NCBI GenBank assembly: GCA_014529385.2 | Contig: CM043947.1 | Location: 127,160,891-127,224,890 of the forward strand | Source of the DNA: Adiantum capillus-veneris | Lineage: Eukaryota > Streptophyta > Polypodiopsida > Polypodiales > Pteridaceae | Direction: 5' to 3' | DNA: 64,000 nucleotides | Shown here: positions 33,671-46,709 of the stretch, piece after piece | How the letters are laid out: every line of letters starts with the position of its first letter | How positions within the stretch are numbered: the first letter of the stretch is position 1 | Notes under the pieces: generated by a model | Seen by the model: only the letters and a program-made list of their open reading frames with translations | What the model was told of the DNA's origin: nothing | Database searches by the model: none | Position numbers and translations under genes: made by a program

Positions 33671-35037
33671 CATATTGTCATAAAATCTAATATCTAACTG
33701 TACCCAAATGATTCTCATATTGCACTGATCAATTAATGTGGGAGAATAAATGGGAACAAGAGTTAGAATATAGACATGTGCTTTTAGATTTATCTCAGCA
33801 CGCGACCAAAAGCAATGGGTCCAAATGGGAGATGGTCTAGGAAGAGAAATTCCGGATAATGGAACTTAAAAGACCTTAAGGTTATCTTCATTAAAGACCT
33901 CCAAAGGTTAATGGTAAAAGTCCTTAGACCTAGGACCTTAGGCAAGCTAGGGCTGAGCTTGAGGTGGGAGCCCGGGAGGTGGGAGCCCTGGCCCAAGCTT
34001 GAGGTGCTTGTCGTGCTTGATGAGTAAGTTTCTTGAGGTGCTTCATGACTAAGGTGCTTAAGGTGATTCATGACTAAGGTTCTTAAGGGGCTTAAGGTGT
34101 TCCAAAAGTCAAAACATATCCCTACACAAGGGGGGGCAAGCCTTACAAGTAGGGGCATGAGAGAGAACACACACACCCTCACTCAATGCAAGCCTCGTCT
34201 ACAGAGGCAACAAGGACACATGTAAGGATCCTCTCCATGTTGCCCTCATAAGGTGCCTAAAGTCTATTGGTTGGCCTCTATAGGGGTCCAGTAAGAGTTT
34301 AGTTTATTTAATTAATTTTTCAAGCATTATTCAAGTCCTCTCTCTCAAAGGGGTAAGAAGGACACTTGTGCTAATGCTACCATTGTTGCTTGATATGTAC
34401 TAAGCATGTGATTGGCCACAGGCTTGAGGAGGTCCAAACACCTTCAGGCTTGAGCTAGAAGAGGGGGTAAAACCAAGCAAGGAGGGGTTGTGCTTGCCCA
34501 TATACCCTCTCTCATTCACTCACATGCATAGTCATTCTCATAGTGTGTTGTATAAGAACACCATCTCCTTCTCTAAGCCTGATAAGTTGAGAGCCTACAC
34601 GAACAACTCTTGGCTATGGAATGCAAATCCAACCAAGAGCCATGCTCCAAAGTGCATGCTTGCCATCTCCTTCATCTCCATTACTACGTTATTCTGCTAT
34701 ACTAAGAAACAAGAGTAATATCAAGTGAGGAGTATATTTATTTCTTGTATGTTACTTCTTCTTCCTCTTCCCTGCCTTCATTCTTTACTAGCTCTCTCCG
34801 CCTTTAAAGGTGTTTGAGATCTTGGGACTGAGTCCGGGGACAAGTTAATGCTTTGGTAAGATAGGTAAGGACATAATCTTGGTGCATGAAGTTTTATATC
34901 TTCGTTGCACCAACGAGGTCTCAAGGAACACAAATCTTGTATTGTACCAAGTCTCTCTACATGGGAGAATCTATAATACAAAAGACTTTTGGAGGGGGGA
35001 CCGGCTCCAAGTAAATACGATCCTCAACTATTGTCAA

Positions 35038-35120
<83 letters not shown>

Positions 35121-35277
35121 GTATTGTTCATGCCAAGTTAATAAAGTGTAATGCTAAGTTTGCTACTTTTAATCAAGTACTCTTCTTATGCTCCTTAAAG
35201 AAATCTCTTAAAGTAAATGCTCACTGTGGTTATTTTAATTGTGCTACAATCCATGTTATAGTCATATTCCATTACGC
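33671..35277. mobile_element. 1.6-kb insertion in the second Copia copy (solo-LTR candidate)
   Basis: In the other Copia copy the flanks GAGCTTACAT and TACTATCTCTAG are adjacent; here they are 1.6 kb apart. The insert could begin TGTCATAAAATC and end CATATTCCA, giving TG...CA ends as in an LTR. It contains short tandem GTGCTTAAGG-like repeats at 34,010-34,100 and a (CT)n tract at 35,041-35,115. It codes for nothing I recognise. The target duplication is not clean (TTACATAT versus TTACGCAT at best). Confidence 0.45.
35041..35115. repeat. (CT)n microsatellite
   Basis: About 37 CT units inside the 1.6-kb insertion. There is no LINE in or beside it, so it is an unoccupied tract. Confidence 0.92.
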
Positions 35278-35640
35278 ATACTATCTCTAGTACATGCAAC
35301 AAAGGCTAAACATAATCTTCCACAACCACAACATCACGTGAAAACAAGATACACTTTGTTTGCGGATGGCATAACTTGTAACCTTTTCTTTTAGTACTAT
35401 AACCCACAAAAATGTATTTGTCAGCCTTATCATCCAATTTTTTGCCAAACGCACTATAACCCCTTTTTTTGCCAAATGTAGTTAACAAGCCAAAAGGGGT
35501 TATAGTGTATCTTAAGAAAGTCCAAACATATTCTTTGTTTGTCAGCACAAACAAATTCAAGCTCAGAAAGTATAAGGTCGAGGCATAAAGTGATGTCCTT
35601 AGTGAAACTGGTAAAAATACCATTTGAAGCATCATATATC
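35278..35640 (-). pseudogene. Second Copia copy, continuation (between integrase and RT)
   Basis: Aligns with 24,718-24,900 and beyond of the first Copia (ACTATCTCTAGTACATG, CTTTGTTTGCGGATGG). On the minus strand it reads FGLLTTFGKKRGYSAFGKKL and DKADKYIFVGYSTKRKGYKL, the conserved segment after Copia integrase, with a local duplication of the GKKRGYSAFGKK part. It ends where the RT-like element starts. Confidence 0.75.
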
Positions 35641-37540
35641 CATCAAATCTTTTTTTAATGATGTTTACACGTGGGAAATAGAACAGGAAGTCTCACTATC
35701 TCAAGCGAGTATCCAAGATCAATAAGATATTTAGCAATATAATTAGTGACTTATTTAGGGGAGAGTAGAGTAAATTCCCCACCAAAAAGGTGAGAGTTTG
35801 CTACTTTCCAAGCCAGGTTTTTGCAAATCAAAGTGGAAAAATTGGTGCTCTTATCCAGGCCAACAACAAACCAATCATGTGCGAGCTTTTGAAATTTTAA
35901 ACTGAGGTCTAGTGTGAGCCAAGTGTTATTTGTGGACAACAAATTGTGTGGTAAGAGGGAAACTTTTTGAAAGAAACATAGTTGCACCAATTTGATTAAG
36001 TCTAGTAGGCCTGTCTTCTCTAGCCCAAGAGAATTGATCAGATCAGTTAAGCAACTAAGTAAAGCTGATAAAGCAAGTTATGGGTTTTTAAAAAAACTAG
36101 GGAGGTGATTTAGTTCTTTTGCCAAGATTCTCTGGATCGTGGTGTCATTAATCACACTAAGATCACAAGTACAAGCATGCTTTCCTGAATCTCCAAAATC
36201 TTTACAAAAAGTACTATACTTATCACAACAAGCACACCCTGGGATAGTATTGTGGCATAAAAAATCATTGTTGTAAACAAAATTTTTAGTAGGCTGATGG
36301 TAAAAGCCAAAACACTCACAAAATATTTCTTTGGGTGAAAACCAGTCCAAGAGCTCATTCTAAATACAAATAGTGTATATAGATAGAGTTTGATGAAGCG
36401 GACTTCTTAGGGAGATGCATCCTTCCACATGGGGCACAAAACACCTGCATAGTATAGATGATTACAAGTCAACGAGGTGTCGGATGGGGGAATTTCTACC
36501 TCTACCTCTAGTAAAGATTCAAGAATTTCCTCTATTAAAGATAGAGGAAGTACTTGGTGTTAAAAAAGATGTAAAAGAGTTATTGGGGGTGGTTAAGGAG
36601 TTAGGTCTTTTTAGTGAGGGAGAATCCTCATCCTCAATACATGGCTTAAGTAACCCAGTAATGATTTTGACTCCCTTGTAATTGGCATAAGTACTCAGGT
36701 ATGTGCCAGGTTCATTTGACTTGATTTCTTTAAGAATATCAAGCATTAACCCCTGAAAGATATTAGAAGCAATTTGGGTTATAACCAATTGTCCTCTCCC
36801 AACCAGAAGGAGATGAGGGAAAGATGAAAGTCCATAGGTTTCTCATGGAAGAGCCGATCCAAGTGATTAAGAATATACCAGTTAGCATGGTCAAACCACA
36901 TGATTCTAGACTCACAAGAGGCTTTAGGGGCGAGAAATTTGTAGGCGCATTTAAGATAAGGCCGTGACACATTGTAAATAGACTTAGTGTAGAGGTCACG
37001 ATTGCTTTTTGCGAACTTCATGTTTCCTTTTGTACAGATATATAACCCTACAATATATGAACACTTAAAATGGTCAATAAAGTTGAGGCTAAAGGGAGCC
37101 TTGATTAGCTCCCCTTTATCCAAGAATTGTCCCCCTTTTTGAACTTTTAGTCTACAATCCTCTATTGTGGAAGCCACGAGTTGGCCAGATACACCCATGT
37201 TTTGCTAAGAATAGGAGCCAAGAAGGCATTGTCGGAGAGTACCCAAAGCTGATGGTCCACACCAAAAGACTCTACCTCAATTTTTCTAACATGTGAAAAT
37301 GAAAAAACTTTAGATACTTTGGGTACCATCTCTAACAAGTTAGAGCTACTAAGGAAACAAAGGTTATTTTGAAACTCCTTGACAATTTCCAAAGTGGCAC
37401 CATCCTTGCAAAAGATGCCACCAAATTGAGGGATAGTGGGGGCAGTAGGGGTACTAATAATAGTTGGATTAAGGCCGCATAATTTCTTAAGAAAGCTAGA
37501 TAGTTCAGCCCTTGAAGAAGAGAACCGAGTCACCTCCTAG
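35641..37540 (-). pseudogene. Unusual reverse transcriptase-element fragment (Penelope-like or related)
   Basis: Four minus-strand open pieces (37,533-37,162; 37,198-36,779; 36,788-36,519; 36,350-35,751) form one decayed protein. Recognisable features are a Cys/His-rich stretch (CACCDKYSTFCKDFGDSGKHACTCDLSVIND, quoted here only as positions 36,130-36,260), FVVGLDKSTNF...LICK, which matches the (F)V..PxDKaxNNxx.xC entry motif of a group of intron- or Penelope-like reverse transcriptases, and after one stop RLPVLFPTCKHH, matching LPxLYxTxKxHK. The catalytic core would follow but is replaced by the Copia fragment. The family assignment is tentative. Confidence 0.4.
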
Positions 37541-40500
37541 TTGTATTGTAACGAGAGTATATGCAATTGAGCAATGTATTGGGAAATCATAGCTGCTACC
37601 ATCCTTAATGTCCTTGTCTAAGGGTGCCAAGAACTTGACCCAATCATTAAAAAAAAGCATACTCAAGATATAAGATATTTAATGCAAAGCTAAAGCTGAT
37701 TCATAAATAATTTTAAAGACTTCAAGATGCTAATACATTTTGGGACGAGGGAAGTTGCCACAAAAAGTGGTTCAGAAGTTAATTTTAGGCCTTGAGAAAG
37801 AGCAAGGACCTGTATGAAACAAAATGATGTGTTAGAAAGAAACTATTTAGGGTAGGAAGTTACAATGCTATTGGATTTTTGGGCTAGAAAAGGTCTAGTT
37901 CTAAGGGCAAGGTCTTTTTTTTGGAGGGTGCTCCTTTAAGTAAATTCTATTTTGTTCTAAAATTCTTTCATGCTTTTTTGGATCTTGAATGAATCTCATG
38001 TGAGGAGTCAATTTATAATGCGTGTGATCCTAAAAGGTCATAATAAAGTCAGGGTTAGTACTGTTGGATAAACTTGTAACCCTTAAACTGACAAGGTTAA
38101 AAGACTATGATAGCAGTGAGCAGGTATCCATAATTACACTCTAAGAAGGACCACCTAACACCAACCAACCTAAACAGGAATCATAGATAGTGGGTCCAAC
38201 TTAGACCAATAATTCAAACCAAACCTCTAAAGCCAGTGTCTCGGATTTCCCATAAGACTAGGAGAAACCCTTGTGTGTAGGACGTGTGTGTAGCTATTTT
38301 ATTCTAACATATAAACACAAATGAGCATAACAGTTCAAAAGACAACTGGCTTTAGACAAGTGACCAAGTGTAGCAGAAAAAAAAACTCAGTCTTAGAATT
38401 ATTTTTGTACATTGCTGTAAGAATGATGTCTCATTCTAAATTCAAGTACAAAGGGAGTTATGTGATATTTGTTCCATAGAGTGATAAGAGTCTAATATGT
38501 CAAAGGTAGACAACAACTAAGCCAAAAAAATCCCAAGAAAGGATAGAGTCCTCGCCTGCATCCATCCAAACAAGACAACAAATACGTTAGCCTTGAATGC
38601 GTGTTACAGGTGTCAATGGACTATATCAGTTGTTCTCCATGTCCAACTTACACCTTTTTTAACTTGAAACCACTATCCAAAGTGTTCATGTCTTCCAATT
38701 CTTTAGTTTTTGTTGTTTTGTAAAAAAGGTTGGAAGTAGTTACATGTATGGTTTCTATATAGCCCCAATTTTTATGAGACTTTAAATAGATATTTAACAT
38801 ACATATCTTTATGATCAAAAGGCCACCACCCCTTTTGATCCAAGTGCCTTTAATCCCCATATTAGTCCATAGGTCAAATTTTCAAATATTACTTTGCCAT
38901 ATTGTTAGGCTCTAACTCCACTAATTTTTACAAGTACCATAAAGCCATAAAGTAACCTAATCAACAGCTTCAGATATCTTCCATAAAAATTCCATTGTTA
39001 GGTTAAGGCATCAAACTCAGCTATGTTATCAAGAAAAACCAATTCTCACAGGTCAACTTGGGCATACAGTATCCAACAGACCTCAGTTTGTATTGGTAAG
39101 TGTCATGCCAAATAAGAAGAAAACCTACTAAATCCAATCAACCTAGCCTTAATCCATTTAAATATTATCAAGCCCCAGTAAAAAAAAATAAAAATGGCAT
39201 CATTTAATACGTTGGTAGGCTAGTATGAACCCGTTACCAAATGGAATCAGAGGTTACCCCAAAGTATACGAACAACAATCCACACAACCAATTTCAAATA
39301 ATCACCACCCTTTGGGGAGAACCTGCTTAATACACCATCACCTTCATGCGAGTGTCTAGGATAAATCATACCACCCCTCAAATTTTAGGCTGCGTAGTAT
39401 CAACACAGAGTCCCACCAGAATCACGGCAGTAACTAGTAACCAATACTCCCATTTTGGCCGTCAGAAAACGGTATTATCTAGAGACATGACTTTGTTTAT
39501 GTAGGGGTTTCTAAAAACCCAAAACCTAGTGTATTAAGGCTATACACAAATCCACAAGTGCTTTGAGACATAGCCCACTATTTATAAAATCAGCTACCTA
39601 ACATAGTAACAAGTCAGGGAGAAACAAACAATAATCATCAGCACGACCAATACGGGATGGTTACATGTTCAAAAAACCTCTAGTCCCCTTAATACCCATC
39701 TCCAAATTTCTCATTAATAAACGGGTTTTGCAAACCACAGTGTATTAACATCCATCCTACAAAACCAGATAGTGTAGCGTAATAAAAAAACAAAGCTCAG
39801 TCCATTGTGGTAGGGTACCAACCTATGATGCTTGCTTATGTTCAACAACCTCCAAAGCCACACAGTATATGATTGTTATGAATAAGCCCTCAAAAATTAT
39901 TTCACATACACACATGACACACAAGGCTAAGTGAGGGGGATAGAGCATCCCTCACCTGGTTTAAATAGCAAACCCCATCCATTAGTGCTTTGAGTAGCCC
40001 AAAGCCACATGAATCACCCTTGTTCTGGTTATCATCATGTTACTATCTTTGAGGTGAATGCTATCCAGCGGAGCCAACCTGTTAACTCCAGTGGAGGGGG
40101 AGAGATGGGGGGGGGGGGGGGTAAGGGGTGGTGGTGTGTTAATCCTACATAGACTGCGTGCAAGCGTGAAAATGAATTATTGCGTGTACATGTTAAGGGA
40201 TAAAAAAGAGGGTATAAATGATATATCCCCACTATGATGTGGAACCCTTAAGTTTTTTACCTCGAGGGCTACTTTCCTAATAGGGAGGTTCATACGCGGG
40301 ACACCCTCTGGGGGATGTGCCATGAATGGGTGCAACCCAAGTAGGTTTACTAAAACAAATGGTGATTCTAGAAGCCTTAGAAAGGCATGGGAAGGTTTTA
40401 GTGACAGTGATCATTGCAAGCTTGACTAGGCCCATTTTTTCCTAGAAATTCCTCTTATGCATCTATACAAGTACCAAAGAATGTGTGTGTGTGTGTGTGT

Positions 40501-40969
40501 GTGTGTGTTTTGAGGCTAAGATATCTATCTCATCTACCAAATAACCTTTACGGTAAGTCCTAAAAATTTATTGTTGAGCTTTATGAGGATAAAAGCCTTA
40601 ATAGTTGTGGGTTTTTTTTTTTACTTACCCACTTTGTGTTTTGTGTATACATGAGTGTGTGGGAGAGAGACTTTTATGGTTGCACTTTAAGTATTCATCA
40701 CCAAATACTAAACTTTATCAATTGAATCCTTTGCTACCTCCTCACAAGCTCTCCCAGCTAGAGGTCTGACACCTTCCTTGCAAGCACGCCAACTTCTCAA
40801 CTGTTAGGTAAAGGCATTGTGCCTCACCGTGCTTTGCCTGTGTCTACCGGCCAGTGCAGCCATCCACATTTATCTCATTATTCTTTATACATACAAAGAA
40901 TAAGGACCTCTCACTCATTCTCACATTGTGCTCATACAGTGAGGTTTGGCAACTCCACCCACATCCTGT

Positions 40970-41011
<42 letters not shown>

Positions 41012-41050
41012 GTCACTCTCCGCACATGCACCACATTCGTGTACTCACAA
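37541..41050. other. Non-coding stretch containing the unseen 5' LTR of element A
   Basis: No coding motif is visible from 37.6 to 40.4 kb. Minor features are a 15-G run at 40,107-40,121, a (GT)n tract at 40,482-40,508 and a (CT)n tract at 40,973-41,010. The right end, TACTCACA before the primer site at 41,052, should be the 3' end of the 5' LTR of element A. I could not place the LTR start because the matching 3' LTR is not in the window. Confidence 0.5.
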
Positions 41051-41051
41051 T

Positions 41052-41063
41052 TGGTATCAGAGC
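41052..41063 (+). other. Primer-binding site of element A, initiator Met tRNA
   Basis: TGGTATCAGAGC follows TACTCACAAT. This site is common to Copia and many plant Gypsy elements; it marks the end of a 5' LTR here. Confidence 0.8.
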
Positions 41064-42120
41064 TCAGGGAGCGTGGTGCAAGATTGGGGCTACAACTATA
41101 TCTATCTCAGGAACAAGGATGTCACTACAAAAATTAGTGTCAGAGATCATAGCTATGGAGACGTAGAAAGAGCCCCAGGAGAAGACTTGCATTCCACAAC
41201 TGACCAGGAAGGAGGAATACCGGCTTGGCTTCAGAACAAAGCTCACCAATGGAAAGGAGAAGCTTCGGATTGTGGAAGTCTAAAAAAGGAAGACTGCATT
41301 CTTGATAGGACTGCACAAGACGAAGCATACATACCATAGCCTTAAATTCCAGAAGAGATGTTCAAACCGTTTGGATGGCAACAAATACTAGCTACTCTTG
41401 ATGTTTGTGTAAATGAGGTGACCCTCACCAAATTCTGTGATGAGGAAGGGTATGATATCATTCCATTCCAGATGATGAATGTCCGCCTAACTCCGAAGAT
41501 AGAGGAAGACGTAGGAAGGGGTGACCGAGTGCTGACGCATAGTGGACAAAATTTTTGTAAGGGACCTTGTCCAAATTAATGAAGAAGAAGATTTTCAAGA
41601 CTCGAATGATAAGACACTAGAGGATAACGCAGATGATGAGCTGTTTAGTGGCTCGAGTCAGAGCATCAAATGAAAGGATCGATGAGTGATCTACTATGAT
41701 TTCCCAAACCAAAACCCTCGAAGACAACCCAGGTATCGAGATAAATGCAGAAAAAACCACAACAAGCACAATGAGGACTCGGTACCTCTATTAACTGACA
41801 AAACGTAGTACTTGAGATTAGTCAAAGTGATTGACTGCCTCAAGGACAGGATATCAAAGCGATATATGAAACCTGACTCAACCAAAACAACATCAAAACA
41901 AAAACCAAAAAAAGAGAAAAATACCAAAAAACCGTTTAAGTTGTCCAAGATGGAGCGCAAAGTCAAATACAATGAGTTGAAACGAGCTTTGAAGGAAGTT
42001 TGGACAACAGAAATGAAACCTGACGAGGAATCAAATGATGATAAATTCGATGCACCATCCCACTATAAGAAGTATACCATTTAGGATAGGAAGATAGTGG
42101 TGCAAAAACCCAAATGAGAT
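41064..42120 (+). pseudogene. Element A leader region, no recognisable gag or protease
   Basis: Short open pieces (41,358-41,579 and 41,812-42,084) contain no capsid motif, zinc knuckle or DTG/DSG. The second piece is Lys-rich (KPKKEKNTKKPFKLSKMERK). The space between primer site and RT is only about 1.1 kb, too small for a normal gag plus protease. Confidence 0.5.
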
Positions 42121-42860
42121 CCCAAAGAACCAGTAACTTCATATGATGGGCCTGAAAACACGAAAAGCATCAACTTAGCAGAACCAAGTGAGGAGCTTAA
42201 ACCGGCATATATTTCCATGGACCTTACTGAAGAGAAAGAGCAACTTCTAGTCGATACGCTCAGGCAATATAAAGATGTCTTTGCATTGTCATACAAAGAT
42301 CTAAAGGGGATAGATCCTGAGATATGTCAGCACACGATTCCCCTTAAGAGTGATGCCAGATCACGCAGACAACGTCCTTACACGTACAATGAAACTTTTA
42401 CAAAGAAAATCAAGGAGGAAATAGACAAACTGAAGGACGCCGAGTTTGTCTACGAGATTGAGCACACCGAGTGGGTGTCCCCGATTGTGGTGGTACCCAA
42501 AAAGAATGGAAAACTGCGTGTTTGTGTAAACCTCGAACAAGTAAATGCAGCCACCATCAGGGATAATTACCCACTGTCAATAACCAATCATGTTATTGAG
42601 AGGTAGAAGGGAAAGAGGCCTATAGTTTCTTGGATGGGTCCTCAGCTACAACCAGTTGATCATTAAAGCGAAAGATCAGCATAAGACAGCTTTTGCGTCA
42701 GAGTGGGGTATATTTGCATACAGGGTAATGCCTTTCGGCTTGACCAATGCCCCGGCCACATTTCAAAGACTAATGACCCACGCATTCAAAGAATATCTCA
42801 GACAATTTTTGGAGATGTACATGGATGATCTTTGTGTTCATTTCCATCGATGAAGTGACT
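42121..42860 (+). pseudogene. Element A reverse transcriptase, first part
   Basis: Reads SINLAEPSEELKPAYI, LRQYKDVFALSYKDLKGIDP, EWVSPIVVVPKKNGKLRVCV, then after a frame change YNQLIIKAKDQHKTAF, FAYRVMPFGLTNAPATFQRLM and the catalytic YMDDL near 42,820. This is classic Ty3/Gypsy RT. A frameshift at about 42,605-42,650 and a stop after the YMDD region break it. Confidence 0.88.
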
Positions 42861-42937
42861 ACATCACTCATCTGGAAAAAGTCTTTGAAAAATGCAGAAC
42901 GCATTGTATTTGCTTAAACCCGGAAAAGTGCGTCTTC

Positions 42938-43752
42938 ATGGTAAGACATGGTAGAATTTTGGGCCACATTGTGTGCAAAAATGGCACTTCAATTGATCAA
43001 GAAAAGGTGCAGACAATTACTGCACTACCGAGACCAACGAAGATAAGAGAAGTGCAAGCATTTATGGGGCATTGCGGATACTACAAGCGTTTCATATATA
43101 TGTATGCTGTAATAGCTAAGCCATTGTACGCCCTCATAACTAAGTTCAAATGGACGGAGGAATGTGAGCAGGCTTTCCAAAAATTGAAGCAACATTTAAT
43201 TTTAGCTCCAATTTTGCAAGCCCCTGACTGGAGCAAAATCTTTCATGTCCATGTGGATGCACAGGCTATGTAATTGGGTGCATATTAGCCCAACCAAGAG
43301 AGAAGAAAATGGATTTTCCCATTTTCTAATCTAGTCGGCAACTAAACAACACAAAGAGAAATTATACCACTACGGAACGAGAAGGTCTGGGAATGATCTA
43401 TGCTGTCAAGAAATTTAGACACTACCTTCTAGAAAACAAGTTTGTCTTCTTCGTGGATCATCAAGCACTGCTGTATCTAGTAAACAAACCTTGCAACATT
43501 GGAAGAATTGTTCGTTGGTTTATACTATTGCTTGAGTTTGACTTCACGGTGGTCTTAAAAAAGGGGACCACACACCAAAGAGCAGATCATCTTTCACGAT
43601 TATTTCATGGGAAAGCACCTGAGGGTGTTGATGATGACCTTCCTGATTCATGTCTGTTTAACATAGAAATGGTGCCGAGATGGAGCGAAGAGGTCATTCC
43701 TCTACTCACAATCGGCTCATTGCAGATAGAAAGACAACCATCAATTATCCAT
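42938..43752 (+). pseudogene. Element A RT thumb/connection and RNase H
   Basis: Contains GRILGHIVCKNGTSIDQEKV, REVQAFMGHCGYYKRFI, WTEECEQAFQKLKQHL, then after a break YTTTEREGLGMIYAVKKFRHYLL, FVDHQALLYL and a tail DHLSRLFHG. These are the standard RNase H blocks of Gypsy pol. The frame runs on to the insertion point of element B, where it stops only because the LTR begins TGATAG. Confidence 0.85.
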
Positions 43753-44333
43753 TGATAGCCGATTTTCAAAAATTAAAGACAAAAAAAGAAAAAGGTTTAT
43801 TTTTCCTTTGCCGGAGCCTTAGCGACACCGTCGGACGGCTCGGCAATGCCTGGTCAACCTCACGGCCCTGGCTTTTACTGGCATGGCCTCGTCACATGCC
43901 CCCCCCCCCCCCCCTCGATTGGCCGGCCTTATCACCCTCATGCCCTCGATCGTCCATGCCCCAGCCTCGGTTTCACTCTCCCTTCTCTCTCTCTCCCTCT
44001 AGTTTTACTCCCCTAGCGGACCATCGTAATTCCACTATCTCTCTCTCTCCATCTCTTCCCCCCCATCAATCTAGCTCTCTTCCCCTCTCTCGGAGAAAAG
44101 GCCCCGCGGGCAAATGAAATATCCCACTCTCTCTCTCTCTCTCATTTTTTCTACACACCTCCCTTTTCCCCTCTCTCCATTCTCGGCACACACTCTCTCT
44201 CCCTCATCCACTCCTTCTCTCTCTGACAACTCACTCTCTTTCTAGCTTGTGTCGCGGCCGCATGGCCGCAGGTGGCCCGACAAATCCTCTCTCTCTATCT
44301 CCCTTGTGTCCTACAAGAAGCCGAAACACTATT

Positions 44334-44366
<33 letters not shown>

Positions 44367-44368
44367 CT

Positions 44369-44421
<53 letters not shown>

Positions 44422-44608
44422 AGCCCTACCATTTCCTTCACCCGCTATTCCTTCTCCCTCTCTCCCCACCCCATTGACTCTCTTCCCTCCTCTCGTCCTC
44501 GAGCTACCATGCAAGACGGGCCCAGATAATATTCCCTCTCTCTCTCACCACACACCCCCCTTACCCCACTCCATTGCCACCCCCCCCCCCCTATCTTCAC
44601 CTCCCACT

Positions 44609-44723
<115 letters not shown>

Positions 44724-44751
44724 GAGAGCGGTCCTGCAAGCCATGGAGGGA

Positions 44752-44851
<100 letters not shown>

Positions 44852-44983
44852 CCCTTTCCACCACACATCCTATCCCCTATCCTCTCACCCTCCCTGACAA
44901 CCTCACACTAGATCCCCTCTCACTCTCTTGTCCCATGGTGGGAACCCGCCTTAGGGGCCTTATACTCTCTCTCTCTCTAATAT

Positions 44984-45090
<107 letters not shown>

Positions 45091-45963
45091 GACTAGGCAC
45101 CCCCCCTCGATTTTCGGCCGCTGTTGAGCCCCGCCTGCGCTCCCTCTCGCTTGCACCCCCGGACCCAGCCCTCGCGGGCGCCTTGAAGCAACACAACCAC
45201 ACACACCCCCCCTATCCTCTCACCCCCCCTACTCTCCACACCCTCTCGCCCTCGCGCTTGCGCGCACAGCAGGCGGCCCCGCTCACTGTCACGCCCTCCC
45301 TCCACAACCAGTGCAGGAGCAAGGACACACACACACACCCGCTTACATACAACACACACACTCACACAGACACGCGCGCACCCTCTCAGTCATCTCACCC
45401 CATCTCTCCCCCCCCGTCTCTGCGTTTCAACAGCTCCGAAATCTACAAAAAATAAAAATAAAAATAAAAATAATATATATATATATATATACCCACCCCC
45501 CGTTCCCACGCACGCATACACACCCACACTTATACACACACACACACACACACACGATTACATGTATATACACACACATGCTCACACACTCATACATATA
45601 TATACACATGCATATACGCACCACACATAAAATACAAAAAAATGGAAAATCTTACGACTACGACATCATCAACAAAGAAGGACGACCCGAATCATGAGAC
45701 ACCGACAACAAAAAGAACCAAGGCACCGAAGGCATGCCCCGGCCGACCCCGAAAAGACATACACGCTACACCGACGCACCGACAAGCTGCCATTCACCGA
45801 CATCATGCGACCACGACACCATTTTCAGTAAACCGTAGGTTATTATCATCATTTTTTCAGTTTTCACCCAAGCCTTGCAAAAAATTTCCAATTTGTAATT
45901 TCGCTCTCTCTAGGTGATGGTCACAAAGGCCCACCTAGAAGTTTCCATTTTAAATAACTCCCA

Positions 45964-46011
45964 AGACAAAGCAAGGGTCAACCACCCCAGGCCCACTGCC
46001 TTGCTTTGTCT
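45964..46011. promoter_or_regulatory. Dyad upstream of the TATA box in the left LTR
   Basis: AGACAAAGCAAGG (45,964-45,976) and its exact reverse complement CCTTGCTTTGTCT (45,999-46,011) are separated by 22 bases. The right LTR has the same dyad at 52,519-52,531 and 52,554-52,566. Its position about 60 bases before TATA suggests a promoter element or RNA hairpin. Confidence 0.6.
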
Positions 46012-46068
46012 CCCCGATTAGCTTACCCTAAGCAAGCCAGATTACCCTAATCTAAAGCAGCCAGCACC

Positions 46069-46078
46069 TATAAAAAGG
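46069..46078 (+). promoter_or_regulatory. TATA box of the left LTR
   Basis: TATAAAAAGG is preceded by a block with two TTACCCTAA motifs (46,023 and 46,042). Transcription would start about 30 bases on, giving an R-U5 of roughly 530 bases. The right LTR has the same box at 52,624-52,633. Confidence 0.7.
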
Positions 46079-46636
46079 CACTGAGAGGTCACTATCAGGG
46101 GGGCAGTTCATGAGAGGTTAGCACTTGGTAGAGTTTAGTGGGAGGAATTGACACTAGTGGAATCACGGGTTGGGGACTTGTGTGATGGTTTGTTTTGGGA
46201 ATTGCACCATGTGAAGGGAGCTATGCCCACCTCTCGACTCCAATGGTCGATGCACACACACATACACATTCTTGGTAGCAAGTTTCATATCATTGAGTCG
46301 TCTTTAGAGAACACACCAAGTAGATTCACCATCTCTTCTCCCTACCTCTCTATCACCACGGTGTGCCACCTCGCCGGAAGGAAGTTCATTGTAAATACTG
46401 CAAGAAATAATTCTCCCTCGCACCCCCGAGGGTTTTCATCATTTGTCAATGCTCTCCCTGTGTGTGTGTGTGTGTGTGTAAGTTTGCGGTGTTCACATCA
46501 CCATTGTCTGTGTCCTAGCCACTCAAAGCTAGGTGGTGCCCTCTGTTCGCTTTACCGTGATCCGCTCAAGGCTTGCCATCGGCTCCCGGCGTTTTAGAGG
46601 TCGTTGGGGTCCGGGTATCACTTTCCTCCCGTCATT

Positions 46637-46655
46637 TGGTGCCCCCACTGAGGAG
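46637..46655 (+). other. Primer-binding site of element B
   Basis: TGGTGCCCCCACTGAGGAG begins two bases after the LTR. The start TGG fits pairing with a tRNA CCA end. It resembles the primer site of element C (TGGTACCCCCACTGAG). I do not know which tRNA this is. Confidence 0.7.
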
Positions 46656-46709
46656 GGATTCTAAGAAACCTTCAGTTTACAATGCTAAAAGTAAAGCACA
46701 CCATCAATC

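Noticed and set aside
41123-41134. CACTACAAAAAT as a CACTA element terminus
   Set aside because: It lies in the leader of element A, has no matching inverted end and no target duplication. Probably chance.
46148-46597. 149-codon plus-strand frame in R-U5 of element B (and 52,706-53,236 in the other LTR)
   Set aside because: Present in both LTRs downstream of TATA, but composition is unremarkable, it contains a (GT)n reading (Val-Cys run), and frames differ between LTRs. Treated as non-coding leader.
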